From: Luzula sylvatica
Lineage: Eukaryota > Streptophyta > Magnoliopsida > Poales > Juncaceae
DNA: 64,000 nt
Reading direction: 5' to 3'
NCBI GenBank assembly: GCA_946800325.1
Contig: OX326958.1
Location: forward strand, 13,668,992-13,732,991
Shown here: one piece after another, positions 45,160 through 57,927 of the stretch
Numbering within the stretch: the stretch's first letter is position 1
Layout: the number at the start of each line of letters is the position of its first letter
Translations under genes and position numbers: made by a program
The notes under the pieces: model-generated
Told to the model about the DNA's origin: nothing
What the model saw: only the letters and a program-made list of their open reading frames with translations
Database searches by the model: none

Positions 45160-46080
45160 GATTATACTCCAAAATTTTAATAGTGATCATAGTTTAATTT
45201 TATTGTATCAAACTTATTCAATAGTAATAAAAAAACATAATAATATGAAAATTATTATCTTTATATTTCATTTTTATTGTTCAGTTTCAGTTATTCATAA
45301 GTATTCTTTACCATGAGGATCAAAATCTGATTTATAAGCCAGAACATTAAAGACCTAGAAGAAGCCACAGAAAATTTTGACGATACTAGAATAACCAACT
45401 TATTGTAGTATTGTAAAAAAATTCGGTGGTTTCTTCTAATTTCTTATTTGAAGTTCCATTCTACCAAAGTCCAAAGAAAAATGAAGTAAAGGAATTACAA
45501 AAAGTCATTAATTATTTAAAATATTTGGCAGAGAACATAGCAAGCGACTACATTTACATAACAAGTGTTTTTCTTGTTCACTATGCTACTTTTTTTCTCA
45601 CCGGCTCGAGCTTCGAAAAATCGAAAAAAAAGATGCAAGAAACATTAATTATGTTTGTAAACACGCTCAAATTGTTTAAGATCCTTGATTTGCTCTCAAA
45701 TCAGCACCATGGATGTCTAATTAGACTTTAGAAATGTATTTGCAGGTAACTAGTAAGAAATTTGACGAAACCAACATGTCTTTAAATTTCAAATTGCTTT
45801 CTGTTTCAATTACTTATAGCATATTAATTACCATCGGCATCGAAATCAACAACAATGAAGAATTAAGTACGTAATTTACTAATAAATTTTCTTCAAAATG
45901 AAATTTGACGAAAATATGAGGCTGTAAGTGAAAAATTACAACCAAGACGTGAAAGAAGCACTAAAATACCTGTTGATCGGATGGTTGGCCAAGAGAGAAC
46001 TCTCTTTCTATATTATTAAAATTTTCTATGACTTCTTCAATCTCATTCATGGTGTATTTTCTAATATTAACTTCTATGTT
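45160..46080. pseudogene. Kinase N-terminal relics, block 1
   Basis: On the minus strand 46060-45970 reads KYTMNEIEEVIENFNNIERE, the start of a U-box-kinase catalytic domain (YTIEEIEEATENF). On the plus strand 45345-45390 reads KDLEEATENFDDTR, the same motif inverted. Both are followed quickly by stops. The stretch is duplicated at 48930-50370. The frame at 45426-45731 has no supported identity. Confidence 0.6.
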
Positions 46081-46592
46081 CCATTCTAAAAACCATAACT
46101 AAAAAGAAGATTTTTTCAAAAACCATAACTTTTTTTTTTTGTAAATTATCAATAATATCGGTTACTTCTTATATTTTTAATCACCTCTTCTGAAAAGTGT
46201 GTTGTGTTATTTTTAACCCATCAATTTTGTTTGTTCCAAAATAATTTTCTTTCATTTTTTGTAGAAACCATAATAACAAATAAAAGTTATATTTTGCATT
46301 TAATGGAAATAAATAGATAGATAAGAGCCAAAACGTAAATACAATAATAAAACCTAGTAATAAATTAAAAATTACTTTGCGTAAAATAAATCGGGAATTT
46401 ACACAAAATGATAGAAAAATAGTTTATGCATGTATATACTCCCATACAAAATTAACGCATTGCGGTAAATCACATACTATCTTTATAATAATAACATAAT
46501 ATGTTTTGTTCAAAAAAATATTAATCATTTTAGGATTGAATAAAATAAATATTAACATTATTAATGAAGAGCGTCTTAGTCCAACAAAATAT

Positions 46593-48413
46593 ATATTTTT
46601 TTTTTAGTGAACGGCAAGCGAGATACGCGCTCGGTCCGAACTTTTTTATAAATAACGAAAGAGGAAAAAAGAAAGGTTTACAATAATTACAACACCCGAC
46701 TAGTGATAATATACAATTGTTTACTCATAGCGGATTCTCTACTCGACCTTATAAATTTAGACTCCATACATGTATGAGGTCTTTAACGGCGCTCAAAATG
46801 AGGTCATGCATGCGACCTTTTCTTTGGAAGATTTTATTATTGCGCTCCTTCCACAACGTCCATGAACGCGCTAGCCACTTTATGTCCCATGCTTTGGCCT
46901 CCTCCGAAGATTTGGGGAGTCTAGTCTTCCACCAAAAAGAAGTCGGACAATCGGCGAGGAGTGAGGCGTTAGGTTCGATGAGGCTCCATATATGTCGCGC
47001 AAAAGGACACTCCACAAAGAGGTGAAGAGCCGTTTCGGTGAGGTGTGTGCAAAGCGTACAAGATGAATCATGCGACCAACCTCTCTTAATTAGATTATCC
47101 ATCGTTAGGATCCGGTTGTTAAGTAGGAGCCACCCGAAGATTTTGACTTTGAGGGGTGCTTTTGCTCGCATCAAGATTGGCGTCCATCTACATTCCAACC
47201 CCGGGTGCGAGATGCGACCATAGACTTGGCCTGTGGGATATCTCGCGATGTGCTCCGGAGAGCTCGATGTTGTCACACTTCTTTTTTCAATCAACCCTTT
47301 CAATGATATGTAAAGTGGCATGAGCTCTTGTAGGTTTTTCATAAAGAAAGAAGTGAGAGATGGTGAGATTATTAGGATATCCTCCGCATTTTGGATATTA
47401 TATAGACTAAATAGTGTCGTCGCCCATTGAGAGTCTCTCTCATTGTCAATTATAAAAAGCCATTTTATCACCAATGCTTTGTTTTGAATTGCGAGATTAG
47501 TGACCCCAAGACCCCCGTGTAATTTTGGCAAACAAATTTTTGCCCAATTGATGAGGCAATGTCCCCCTAAAATCTTTTCTCGTCCTTTCCAAAACAAAGC
47601 CTTTGTTAATTTGTTGATTTCATCTACCACTCTAATTGGGATAAGCATAGCTTGCATAAAATAATTTGGAAGTGTTCCTATAACCGCTTTAAGGAGAGTG
47701 AACCGGCCCCCTAAAGTTAGGAACCTATTTTTCCAATTATTTATTTTCCTTCTAATTTTTTCGATTAGGGGTTTAAATATGAGTTTGGAGGGCTTCTTGA
47801 TTGTTAAAGGCATGCCGAGATAGGTTATTGGGAAATTCTTCTTACCGCACCCCGTTAGATACTCCATGTGACCATGAAGTTGCTCGAGTATGGCTATGGG
47901 AGTAAAGCCGCTTTTTGTCCAATTAATTTCAAGTCCCGATATTTGTGAAAAAAGGGAAATTGTGTGCATGATTATTTTAATGTTATCTGGGTGAGCTTCT
48001 ACAAAGAATACGGTATCGTCCACATATTGTAACGTTGAAGGGGCAAACACTACGGGACTCGAAAGAATCGGCGTCAACTTAGTAATCATTTTTTGCAACA
48101 CATCAACCGCAATTGTGAATAGGAGTGGTGATAGAGAGTCCCCTTGTCTTAACCCTCTCCGGTGTGTAATGTAAGGGTCTCTAATCCTATTTGATTGTAT
48201 GGACGAACTAGATGAGTTAAGTATATTAAGAATCCAATCTATCCATTTGGTAGGGAAATTTCTTGCTTGCAATGTTTGTGTTAAAAAATCCCATGACACA
48301 TTATCGAATGTCTTTTTAAAATCGATTTTTATCATTAACGATGGAATTTTTGCTTTGTGATAGAAATTTAAAATTTCCCTTGATGTTAGGAATAATTCGG
48401 TGATAGATCGACC
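46593..48413 (-). mobile_element. 5'-truncated LINE with near-complete reverse transcriptase
   Basis: Flanked by the 15-bp TSD AGTCCAACAAAATAT (46578-46592 and 48414-48428), with a T run at 46595-46604 that is the poly-A tail on the minus strand. The frame 46749-48473 (574 codons) is open: residues 1-20 are host DNA, then the reverse transcriptase with D51 in KIDFKKTFD, RRGLRQGDSLSPLLF at 105-119, YVDD at 150-153 (the LINE norm is YADD; both aspartates are kept), the connection region, and a zinc knuckle CTLC ... HLFVEC at 472-489. The endonuclease and ORF1 are missing. An unbroken frame and a perfect TSD suggest a recent insertion. It is the longest LINE copy here. Confidence 0.96.
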
Positions 48414-48929
48414 AGTCCAACAAAATATTATTGGATGAGAAAATTTAAACTTAACACCACATGGGTTAAACAATAATTCAAACCACTTTATAGGTTTATT
48501 TAAATTATTTACAAAGTGCGAGTGTATTGATAATTTTTTTAGAAATTTGGGAGATGTGAAAAGAATTCTCCATAAAATAATGATGAGTGCGATCTTTTAT
48601 TTTATTTTCTCAAAAAGTTTATGAATATATGCAAAATAAAGAACAAATAAATGTGCATGCCATCGCATTTCTTACAATATAACTACATACAAAGAAATTC
48701 ATTCAAAGAAAAAAATTACTCAATTTAAAACATTACAAAACAAGTATATGTATATGTAATTTTTATTTTCTCAAAATCATTATATCATGCCTTGTAAAAT
48801 TAAAAGATTAGGACTTTGGGGAAACTGAAAGTTTATTTTATATTCAAAAAATTAAGAGATTTGTGGGACATGTCATTTTTTAGTTTCCCCAACTTTCAAA
48901 TGGAAAATTTGGAGTTTAGAAAAGTGAAA

Positions 48930-50370
48930 GTTAATTATACTCCAAAAGTGGTCATAGTCGAATTTTATTGTACCAAATTCATTCAGTAGTAATAGACATA
49001 CCAATCACCACCAATACACATGTATCTAAACATAAATTCGAGAAATAATCATTTTTACACGCGTATAATATAAGTTGTGAAATAATTCGTATTAATACAA
49101 ATAATCATTAATCGTCTTAGGTAACTCGTTTTACTTATGAGAAGTAGTGTTAAGCTATTTTCGCTAGGTTTTTGTTAATTCTTCTCCCTACAAAATAAAT
49201 AAATCCAAATTTTTTTTATTTTCAAAAACAAAAGACGAAGTCAATGTATATATATTTAATTACTTACTTAGTGAGACTCAAATGTACTTCGATCACCTGT
49301 TACAATATTACAAAAAAAAAAAGAATTTATAACTCAGAAAATAAAGAAAATAAAAATCAAATAATTTCAAATTACAGAAGATGAAATTGCAAAATTTTCT
49401 ATACATACTGTTGCAAAGAAACAACGGATGCAATAATTTATCACAACCTCCGAACACTCTACATGCCAAAAAGAAAAGAAAAAAACGAATTCATCAAAAC
49501 AAAATTATTATCTTTAAATTTCATTTTTATTTTTCAGTTCCAGTTAATCGTAGATATTCTTTACCATGAGCATCAAAATTTGATTTTTAAGTCAGAACAT
49601 GAAAGACGTAGAAGAAGCCACAGAAAATTTTAACGATACTAGAAAAACCAACTTTTTTGTAGTATTGTAAAAAATTCGGTGGTTTCTTCTATTTTTCTTA
49701 TTTAAAGTTCCACCCTACAAAAGTCCAAAGAAAAATGAAGTAAAGAAATTACAAAATATTCTTAATTATTTAAAATATTTGGCAGAGAAAACGGAGCACC
49801 TGTTGGTCGGTTTGGGTCCCAAAAAGGCAGAACTATATTCACATGACAAGTGTATTTCTTGCTCATATCTGCTACTTCCTTTCTCACCATCTCGACCTTC
49901 GAAAAATCGAAAAAAAAAAAAATGTAAGAAAGATTAAGTATGTTTGTAAACACGCTCAAAGTGTTTAAGATCCTTGATTTTCTCTCAGATCAGCACCCAT
50001 GGATGATGGATGTTTAATTAGACTTTAGAAATGTATTTGCAGGTAACTAGTAAGAAATTTGACGAACCGACATGTCTTTAAATTTCAAATTGCTTTCTGT
50101 TTCAATTACTTATATAGCATATTAATTACCATCAGCATCGAAATCAACAACAATGAGAGAATTAAGTACGTAATTTACTAATAAATTTTCTTCAAAATGA
50201 AATTTAACGAAAATATGAGGTTGTAAGTGAAAAATTACAACCAAGAGGGGAAAGAAGCAATAAAACTACCTCTTGATGGATTGATGGCCTGGAGTGAACC
50301 CTCTTTCTATATTAATAAAATTTCCTGTGACTTCTTCAATCTCATCAATGGTGTATTTTCTGTACATGGG
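48930..50370 (-). pseudogene. Diverged second copy of the galacturonokinase/kinase relic block
   Basis: Three pieces match block 1: 48935-49000 with 45160-45230; 49050-49470 with 41960-42370, carrying galacturonokinase exon pieces such as the GCAAAGAAACAACGGATG exon and a decayed LAKRAEHYF exon; and 49500-50370 with 45245-46080, carrying the plus-strand KDVEEATENFNDTR at 49605 and the minus-strand KYTIDEIEEVTGNF near 50345. It has more stops than block 1. The minus frame 49762-49959 contains KVEMVRKEVADMSKKY, possibly part of the kinase's coiled-coil linker. The other frames here are shadows. Confidence 0.7.
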
Positions 50371-50449
50371 CTGAGTGAGAGAGTGGAGAAGGGGATCACT
50401 ATATATATAGTGCAAATATGCACGCGTACCCTCCATTTTTTTTTTTTGT

Positions 50450-51180
50450 CTTTTACAGAAAATATGCATGCTTATTTTCTTCACTGGAGAGATGCACCAT
50501 CATTGATAATATCATCCGGTCCCCTCCCCTTAAAATTTTGTTAATTTTTGTATATCTTGTTGATCTTTGGTCCAAATTGTTTTTAATACTAAACAAACAT
50601 AAGTTTAACACCTTGGAGTATTTGAAAAGAAAATTTTGTTTTCAGAGGAATTTGGAAGTATATCAAAAGTGTGAGGACACTGAGGAGGTCTTTTACAATT
50701 TGGAAGTCAAAAGGTTTTCTTGTACAATCATATCATACACAAACCAAATCAGAAGTTATATTCTCACATTCCAAAAGATTAGATGATTATATTTATATTA
50801 TGATCATGCTAGGCCTTCTCTTTTCGTTGTAATTAAATCATTTTTTTTCTTGACATATCAAATCACCATTAGTTTAGTGCTTAAAATATATAATTATTTC
50901 TTAAATCAATACAGTTTTTTATAAGAAGTTTATTCTCAAATTCAAATAGAAAACTAGGTAAATAATTCATAGTTTTGTGTAATTGTTTTATAAATTTTGA
51001 TAGATAATTTTAAGAAGAAAATAATCAAATAGAAAAATTATTGTTATTTATTATTTTGTACATAGACAATATTATTATCATTAGGTTTCACCGTTTCAAT
51101 GTAGCAAAAGAATTTAGCAAATAGGAAAACATAAATAAATAAAACTACTAGTATATACTCTATTGATAATGAATATTATA
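50450..51180. other. AT-rich stretch, nothing recognised
   Basis: The plus-strand frame 50418-50786 shows no domain. No repeat boundaries found. Confidence 0.5.
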
Positions 51181-51184
51181 ACGT

Positions 51185-51186
<2 letters not shown>

Positions 51187-51243
<57 letters not shown>

Positions 51244-51433
51244 ATGGGTAAATTACTTAATTAAGTACCAACATTTTGGTAATTAATGTTTTTTCGCCGT
51301 TGGATTTGCATTGGGATTTGTGTTTTTCCATGATGATCATGAAAGATTGTGCACATCAATAAATGCACAAATATAATGGTGAAAAAGTATTAAGTACCAA
51401 AATGTTGGTACTTAATTAAATAGTTTATCCTCC

Positions 51434-51494
<61 letters not shown>
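51187..51494. mobile_element. MITE (51246-51430) between two (TA)n tracts
   Basis: Inverted ends of about 36 bp (GGGTAAATTACTTAATTAAG and the inverse of the right end GGATAAACTATTTAATTAAG), both continuing TACCAACATTTTGGT. TA tracts of about 54 and 58 bases lie on each side (51187-51240 and 51437-51494). Likely a Stowaway-like element that used TA as target inside a TA repeat. Confidence 0.75.
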
Positions 51495-51498
<4 letters not shown>

Positions 51499-51821
51499 CT
51501 TCAAAATTTTAAAAAAGTTGTATTCGATCTTTGTATTTGCAAAAGAAATTCTAGCCAAGGCTAACCAATTTAAAATTTTGAAAAAGTATTATTTCTAATA
51601 TATTTATTCAATAAAAAAATATGTAAGTTATTTATAAAAATTATGATCGTTTCCGATTGAAAAGATCATGATGTTATTTATATAAAAATAATCTTGCATA
51701 ATTTATGAAATGTGATAATATTTATAAATAATGGTACTAATTAGTAATCATTATAAATGTGGAAAATAATTATTTTTTAGAATGTGTTTTTTGTTAAGTC
51801 ATTACTCATGTTACCTTTTGT

Positions 51822-52025
51822 AATAGCGTCATCCCGAATACTATTTTATTGGAAAGAGGATAATAACAACAATAATTAGTATCTTATTTTCTCTATAAAT
51901 TTATTGGCGATCATCATATTGTAATGGCTTAAAATTTAAAAATTTATAAGAAAGATCATAATGTTAAAAGTCGCAAATGGATGTCTCCATTATGATTTTC
52001 ATTGGAGATGATGTATGTGTACATT
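51822..52025. repeat. Long direct repeat, copy 1
   Basis: About 200 bases matching 57928-58130 at about 93 percent: GAATACTATTTTATTGGAAA, TAACAACAATAATTAGTA, TGGATGTCTCCATTATGATT and GGAGATGATGTATGTGTACA occur in the same order. Confidence 0.85.
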
Positions 52026-52256
52026 ATGCATTTTAAACCTTATTCTTGATATTGGGTTATTGGATCTTGTTACCAGATCTTTCAATTAACTAGTTGTGGA
52101 AGACATCAATAAAAAGTAGCCCACAGACTGATGCCTCTCAGATAACTTTTCTTTCTTTTCGCTTTACTGTTTTTCTATCATTCTGGTCGTTACCATTTTT
52201 ATAGTAACTTTTTTTTTAAATCGTAATTTTTGTCTCAATCGATTAACTAAAAAAAA

Positions 52257-55148
52257 GGAAATATTCAAATAAATCCTTAATTGTTCTTGAATTTGTAAAA
52301 ACGCCCTGACTTTTGAAAAAATCCGAAACACTCTCCAAACAAAAGTTCATTTTCAATTACCTCTATAGAAATATTTTATGGTGTTAAAAAATTGGACCAA
52401 AATTTGCTTCTATTTTTCCTATTTAAATTTGCTAAATATTTTTTGTATTATTTTATTAATTTAAAAATCTCCATATATATTATTTTCACATATAATAATT
52501 TTAAAAAACTATATATCATATACATAATTTTAATATTTTATTTATTGTATATTTTGTCATACATAACTAGAATTAAATAAAAAAAACTATATGAAATATT
52601 CCTAAAAATATCTTGACAAAATAATATTATTTTAACATTTAGTTTTAGTTCTCAATAGTGATTAATAAAAAATAGTTACTAAAAAAATAGCTAGTGAAAT
52701 CAAATTAGTTGTTCAAATTTAAACTAACGATAATATTATTTTAATCATAGTTTAAATGTTCATTAATTCGTTGTTAATTTGGCAAGAAATATTATTTAGT
52801 GACTATTTATATAAACAACTATTCAGAATTATAACTAAATGCTAGAATAACATTAATTTGTCAAGATATGTTTATGAATTTTTTTTATATCGTTTTATTA
52901 GGAAAATTTTTCAAAGTAACCAAGCTGGAAAACTTTATACCCGAAATAACCAAGTTTTGAACATAATTTCCAAAATGTCTTTTGCGGGGTACCATTCCGC
53001 GCCGGGCGGAGAATGGTTGTCTGCTTTTCTTTTAATTACTGACCTGGGGAGATTAAAAAGCAATTAAGGAAATGGCGGAGAATGGAAGTCCGCTTGGTTT
53101 TAATTGAAAATTTGATATTTGCTCCCAAATTTTACCATAACAATATCTATGTTCTAAATTAGTATATTTAATTAAAATAATAACTAGTACATGTTGGCTG
53201 TTAACTTAATACGTAATTAATAATTATTCGAATATTTAAATTTGAATAAATTTTACTGAATATTTTATTATATATCTTAATTATCAATATAATTGAACGT
53301 GATAACTAAATAATGGATAATTCGGCGGGTATGTTTTGGAGTAGAATAAATTTTTTATATATTTTTTCAAACGTGTCACGTGGTGTGTGTCAGATATTAA
53401 AAAAAATTATTCTACTCCAAAATGTACCCGCCGAATTATCCATCATTTAGTTATTACTTTCAATTATGTTGATAATTAAGAAATATAATTAAATATTCAG
53501 TTAAATTTATTCAAATTTAAGTATTCGAATAATTATTAAATATGTATTAAGTTAACAGTCAACCTGTACTAGTTCTTATTTTTATTAAATATGCCAATTT
53601 AGAACATAGATAATGTTATGGTAAAATTCGGAAACAAATACCAAATTTTATCATAACATGATCTATGTTCTAAATTAGTATATTTAATTAAAATAATAAC
53701 TAGTACTTGTCGGCTGGTAACTTAATACGTAATTAATAATTATTCGAATTCATAAATTTGAATAAATTTTAATGAATATTTAATTATATATCTTAATTAT
53801 CAATATAATTGAACATGATAACTAAATAATGAATAATTCGGCGGGTACGTTTCGGAGAAAATTAATTTTTTTTAATGTCTGACACACGCGTGAAAAAAAT
53901 ATAAATTTTTTTTATTCTATTCCAAAATGTCCCCGCCGAATTATCCATGACTTAGTTATTACGTTCAATTATGTTGATAATTAAGAAATATAATTAAATA
54001 TTCATTAAAATTTATTTAAATTTATGAATTCGAACAATTATTAATTACGTATTAAGTTAATAACCAACATATATTAGTTATTATTTTAATTAAATATACT
54101 AATTTAGAACATAGATCATGTTATGATAAAATTTGGTATTTGCTTCCGAATTTTACCATAACATTATCTATGTTCTAAATTGGTATATTTAATAAAAATA
54201 ATAACTAGTACATGTTGGCTGTTAACTTAATACATATTTAATAATTATTCGAATACTTAAATTGGAATAAATTTTACTGAATATTTAATTATATTTCTTA
54301 ATTATCAACATAATTGAACGTAATAACTAAATAATGGATCATTCGGCGGGTACATTTTGGAGTAGAATAATAATTTTTTTAATATCTGACACACGGCACG
54401 TGACACGTTTGAAAAAATATATAAAAAATTTATTCTACTCCAAAACGTACCCGCCGAATTATCCATTATTTAGTTATCACGTTCAATTATATTGATAATT
54501 AAGATATATAATTAAATATTCAGTAAAATTTATTCAAATTTAAGTATTCGAATAATTATTAATTACGTATTAAGTTAACAGTCAACATGTACTAGTTATT
54601 ATTTTAATTAAATATACTAATTTAGAACATAGATAATGTTATGGTAAAATTTGGGAGCAAATATCAATTTTTCAATTAAAATAGGCGGACTTCCATTCTC
54701 CGCCTTTTCCTTAATTGTTTTTTAATCTCCCCAGGTCAGTAATTAAGGAAAATCGGACAACCATTCTCCGCCCGGCGCGGAATGGTACCCCGCAAAAGAC
54801 ATTTTGGGAATTATGTTTAAAACTTGGTTATTTCGGGTATAAAGTTTTCCAACTTGGTTACTTTGAAAAAATTTCCGTTTTATTATTTTATGCTAGTTTG
54901 GTATAAAGATATATAATAAATAAAAGATCAAATTATGTATATGACACATAGTTTTTCTAAATGAGAATATGTAAAAAATATTTGATGATTTTAAATTAAT
55001 AAATTAATACAAAAAATGTTTAATAAATTTCAGTATAGAAAACAGAGGGGTATTTTGGTCCAAACAAGTTTTTTTTTTAGTTTCCCAAAAGTCAGAGGGG
55101 TTCTAAAAAAATTCAAGAAAAGTTAAGGGGTTATTTCAAAATTTCTCT
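52257..55148. mobile_element. Foldback element of three successive palindromes
   Basis: A 2.9-kb element. Outer arms of about 500 bp (52257-52610 plus 52866-53105 on the left; 54655-55148 on the right) are inverted copies, with GC-rich islands (GCGGGGTACCATTCCGCGCC at 52984) in each. Inside lie six alternating units of about 250 bp, direct and inverted, giving palindromes at 53105-53640, 53641-54138 and 54139-54660. Every unit shares CATAGAT-type ends, ACTAGTACATGTTGGCTG and ATTCGGCGGGTA. The centre of the whole lies in the middle palindrome near 53885. The flanks show TAAAAAAAA (52248-52256 and 55149-55157), a possible 9-bp TSD. No transposase. The frames here are not genes. Confidence 0.85.
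52611..52865. mobile_element. MITE inserted in the left arm of the foldback element
   Basis: About 255 bp with inverted ends (CTTGACAAAATAATATTATT and the inverse of the right end CTTGACAAATTAATGTTATT) continuing into CATTTAGTT. It interrupts the left arm only; the right arm is continuous at the matching place. Confidence 0.72.
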
Positions 55149-55360
55149 TAAAAAAAATATAAATCTAGTTTAAAGAAAAGTTAAGGGATTTTTTTTATGT
55201 GTGGTATATCTTATTAGTCAAAAATGTATATAATAATTAATAATTTTTGAATGATCTAAATTCAAAATTCTAAAATTATGTTTAAATATAAAATTTTAGA
55301 TTGTTTATGTTGCAAATTACGTATATATATCATTAAAAATATATATTATGTTATGATGTC

Positions 55361-56430
55361 ACAGTATCCATTTTAGGACGGAATAATATTTTAGGACAGT
55401 GTCCCCACGATTCAGATAAACGGTCCAATATATTTTCATTTATATTGATTTTGTTTGTATAAATATTAAATATTATGAATTATATTTTATTTTAATAATA
55501 TTTTCTACCTATTTTGATTTTTAAGTATCATTTATAATAATACTTTATAATATTATTTATGATATATTATAATAATTTAAAAAATATTTAAAATATTGAG
55601 AATATATTTTATATTCCGGTATATTATGTATTTTGGATACCGTATACCGTAATCGGATATCTGATACCGTATTCGTATTTTAAAATGGATATCGTATACC
55701 ATATTCGTATTCATATTCGAAATCATATATGAGATATATAATACCGTATTTGTGTCCGTATTCATATCTGAAATTGAATATAAAAAATAGAGGTACTAGA
55801 AATAATATTCTCGTATTGAAAAATAATATTCCCTAAAATTTAGTTGAGTTAAAAAAATAATATTCTCAACAAATTAATGGTTTAAAATTAATATTCCTTT
55901 AAAATTAATGAAACTATAATTAATATTCTCTAAAAATTAGTGGTAATAAAAAAATAATATTCCTTATAAATTATTTTTCTTCCATTTGTATTATATAATA
56001 TTCTATTCACTTCCTATGCCTAATTCTATGATTTTCATCAAGCATCTTCTAAATATAATATGCTCATAGTTTTTCTATATTTATGTTATCATAGCTTCCT
56101 TATATTCATATATTGGTTTCCTACGACTCGTAATTTTCTGCAACTATGCAAAATGTGTTGACAAACACGCCTAGAAAGTCAAATAATTATAATCTCTCAT
56201 ATTACTCAATATAGTATATTGAGTCAAATATTATATTATTTCAATGTGAGTGTTGAAAAAATCTAGCACCCGTTGCTTTTGTGAATGAATTACCTTGAGG
56301 CGTTTTCACGATGTATGTACGATAACACGGAATAATATCTTAGGACATCGTCCACACGATTCAGATAAACGCTTTCAGTTTTATTTATATTGATTTTGTA
56401 TGTTTTACAAACATTAAATATTACGAATGA
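55361..56430. repeat. Direct repeat pair (GGACnnnGTCCnCACGATTCAG)
   Basis: About 110 bases at 55372-55480 recur at 56322-56430, sharing CGGAATAATAT, CACGATTCAGATAAACG and TTATATTGATTTTGT. Between them 55610-55790 is a run of imperfect ATACCGTATTCGTAT-type units. It looks like the two ends of a decayed element. Confidence 0.55.
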
Positions 56431-57224
56431 AAATATATTATTCTATCAATATTCAAATATATCATTTTATTATATTTTGTCTCAACATATAATTTTTATT
56501 GTTAAATTATAAATTAGTATTTTATATTAATTAAGTTTAGTATGCATGTATGTGTGAAAATAGTATAGAGGAATCACATTAGTGAGGAGTCATGTTCATG
56601 AATCGTGTAGTCTATAAATATTAATGTTGTTTGTGTCATTTGAATATAAAAAAATATTTTGTACTATCTTTCTTTCTAATATAATAAAATTCAAGTTCCA
56701 TGGAATCGTTTATTATTCTATATTTCGGTTGCGATCCTTAGCTAATGTAACGTATTGCTGTATTATTGTTAAATTCGGTTATCGTCTCATTTATTAAGAT
56801 TATGCTTGCACCAAATTAATCCATTTTATATCATGATTTTTTTATTTAATAATTTTCTTTGTTTATCAAAATGTTTGTTGATAAATAATTTTAACTTCTA
56901 AAATTAGCATCAACTAATTTGAAAATTAAATTTCATTGTGGAAAAAATGTTAATATTTAATTAAGGAGGTAAATAAGAACAAGAAACTTATTAATATGTA
57001 TATTCATTTCCGTACATATTCTGGCCTATAAAAGGCAGCCAAGCGACAGAAAGCTGCCATTTTTTCTATAACCTCAAGCACGCTTCTTTGTACAAACGAA
57101 ATAAATAATATATGTCAAAATACAAACAAAAGAGATACAAGACAAAACTCTTTGTAATAATATATGACAAATAAATAAACACTTTCTAATAAAAAGACCA
57201 AATTTTTTTTATATGTATCTAAAC

Positions 57225-57580
57225 AAAAACAAAATTCATAATTTCACGTATATCCATGCAAATGGTGAACTATCACGACTATCCCTGCAAAATTACTAAA
57301 TTGTTTACTCTTTGTATTAGATTACAGTTAGTTATTTGTTAAGATTATCACTATATTTTTTAGTTATCTGATTTCACTCCATATGTAAACGTGGAATAAT
57401 ATTTATGTTGAAAATATCGAAAAAACACCAATTAACCATAATGTTAAGGAATATTTAATCGAAATCTAACAAAAAAAACATATATAATATTTTAGTAATT
57501 TTGTAGGAATATTCACGATATTTCACGTTTACTGGGATATACATGAAATTGTAGAATTTTGCACGGGTACCTATGAAATT
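57225..57580. mobile_element. MITE with about 75-bp inverted ends
   Basis: The left end (AATTTCACGTATATCCATGC, CTGCAAAATTACTAAAT) pairs with the inverse of the right end (AATTTCATGTATATCCCAGT, CTACAAAATTACTAAAA). No coding. No clear TSD. Confidence 0.6.
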
Positions 57581-57707
57581 TGGCCTAATAAAAGAAACCC
57601 AACAAAAAATAATTATACATTAAACTATTTGTCGTTTTTCCTTTAAGAAATAAATTGCTATTTTAGGAGATTATATATTCGGCCCCAATTTTTAAAAAAA
57701 AAAAAAT

Positions 57708-57918
57708 CTTGCTGAGGTGGCAAAAGTGGATTAAATGGATTGATTAATATTATTAATTGACTCAATTATCGATTTAATTAACAGTTTAATTGAATTGACA
57801 CGTCAATTAACATGTACTAATATTAACATATTATAAATATTTACGGGTCAATTAATATTTAATCGAGTCAAATTAGAAAAACTAATCAATCCAGTTAATT
57901 TACTTTTGCCATCTCATG
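57708..57918. mobile_element. MITE family CCTTGATGAGG, copy 2
   Basis: Left end CTTGCTGAGGTGGCAAAAGT, right end the inverse of AACATGAGATGGCAAAAGTA, with the same TTGACACGTCAATTAACATG core as copy 1. Confidence 0.72.
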
Positions 57919-57927
57919 TTAATTTTT

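Noticed and set aside
46593..48413. YVDD instead of YADD as a sign of a dead LINE or of a copia origin
   Set aside because: Both catalytic aspartates are kept, the other motifs are LINE-like, and a TSD with a poly-A tail confirms a LINE. The Ala-to-Val change alone does not prove inactivity.
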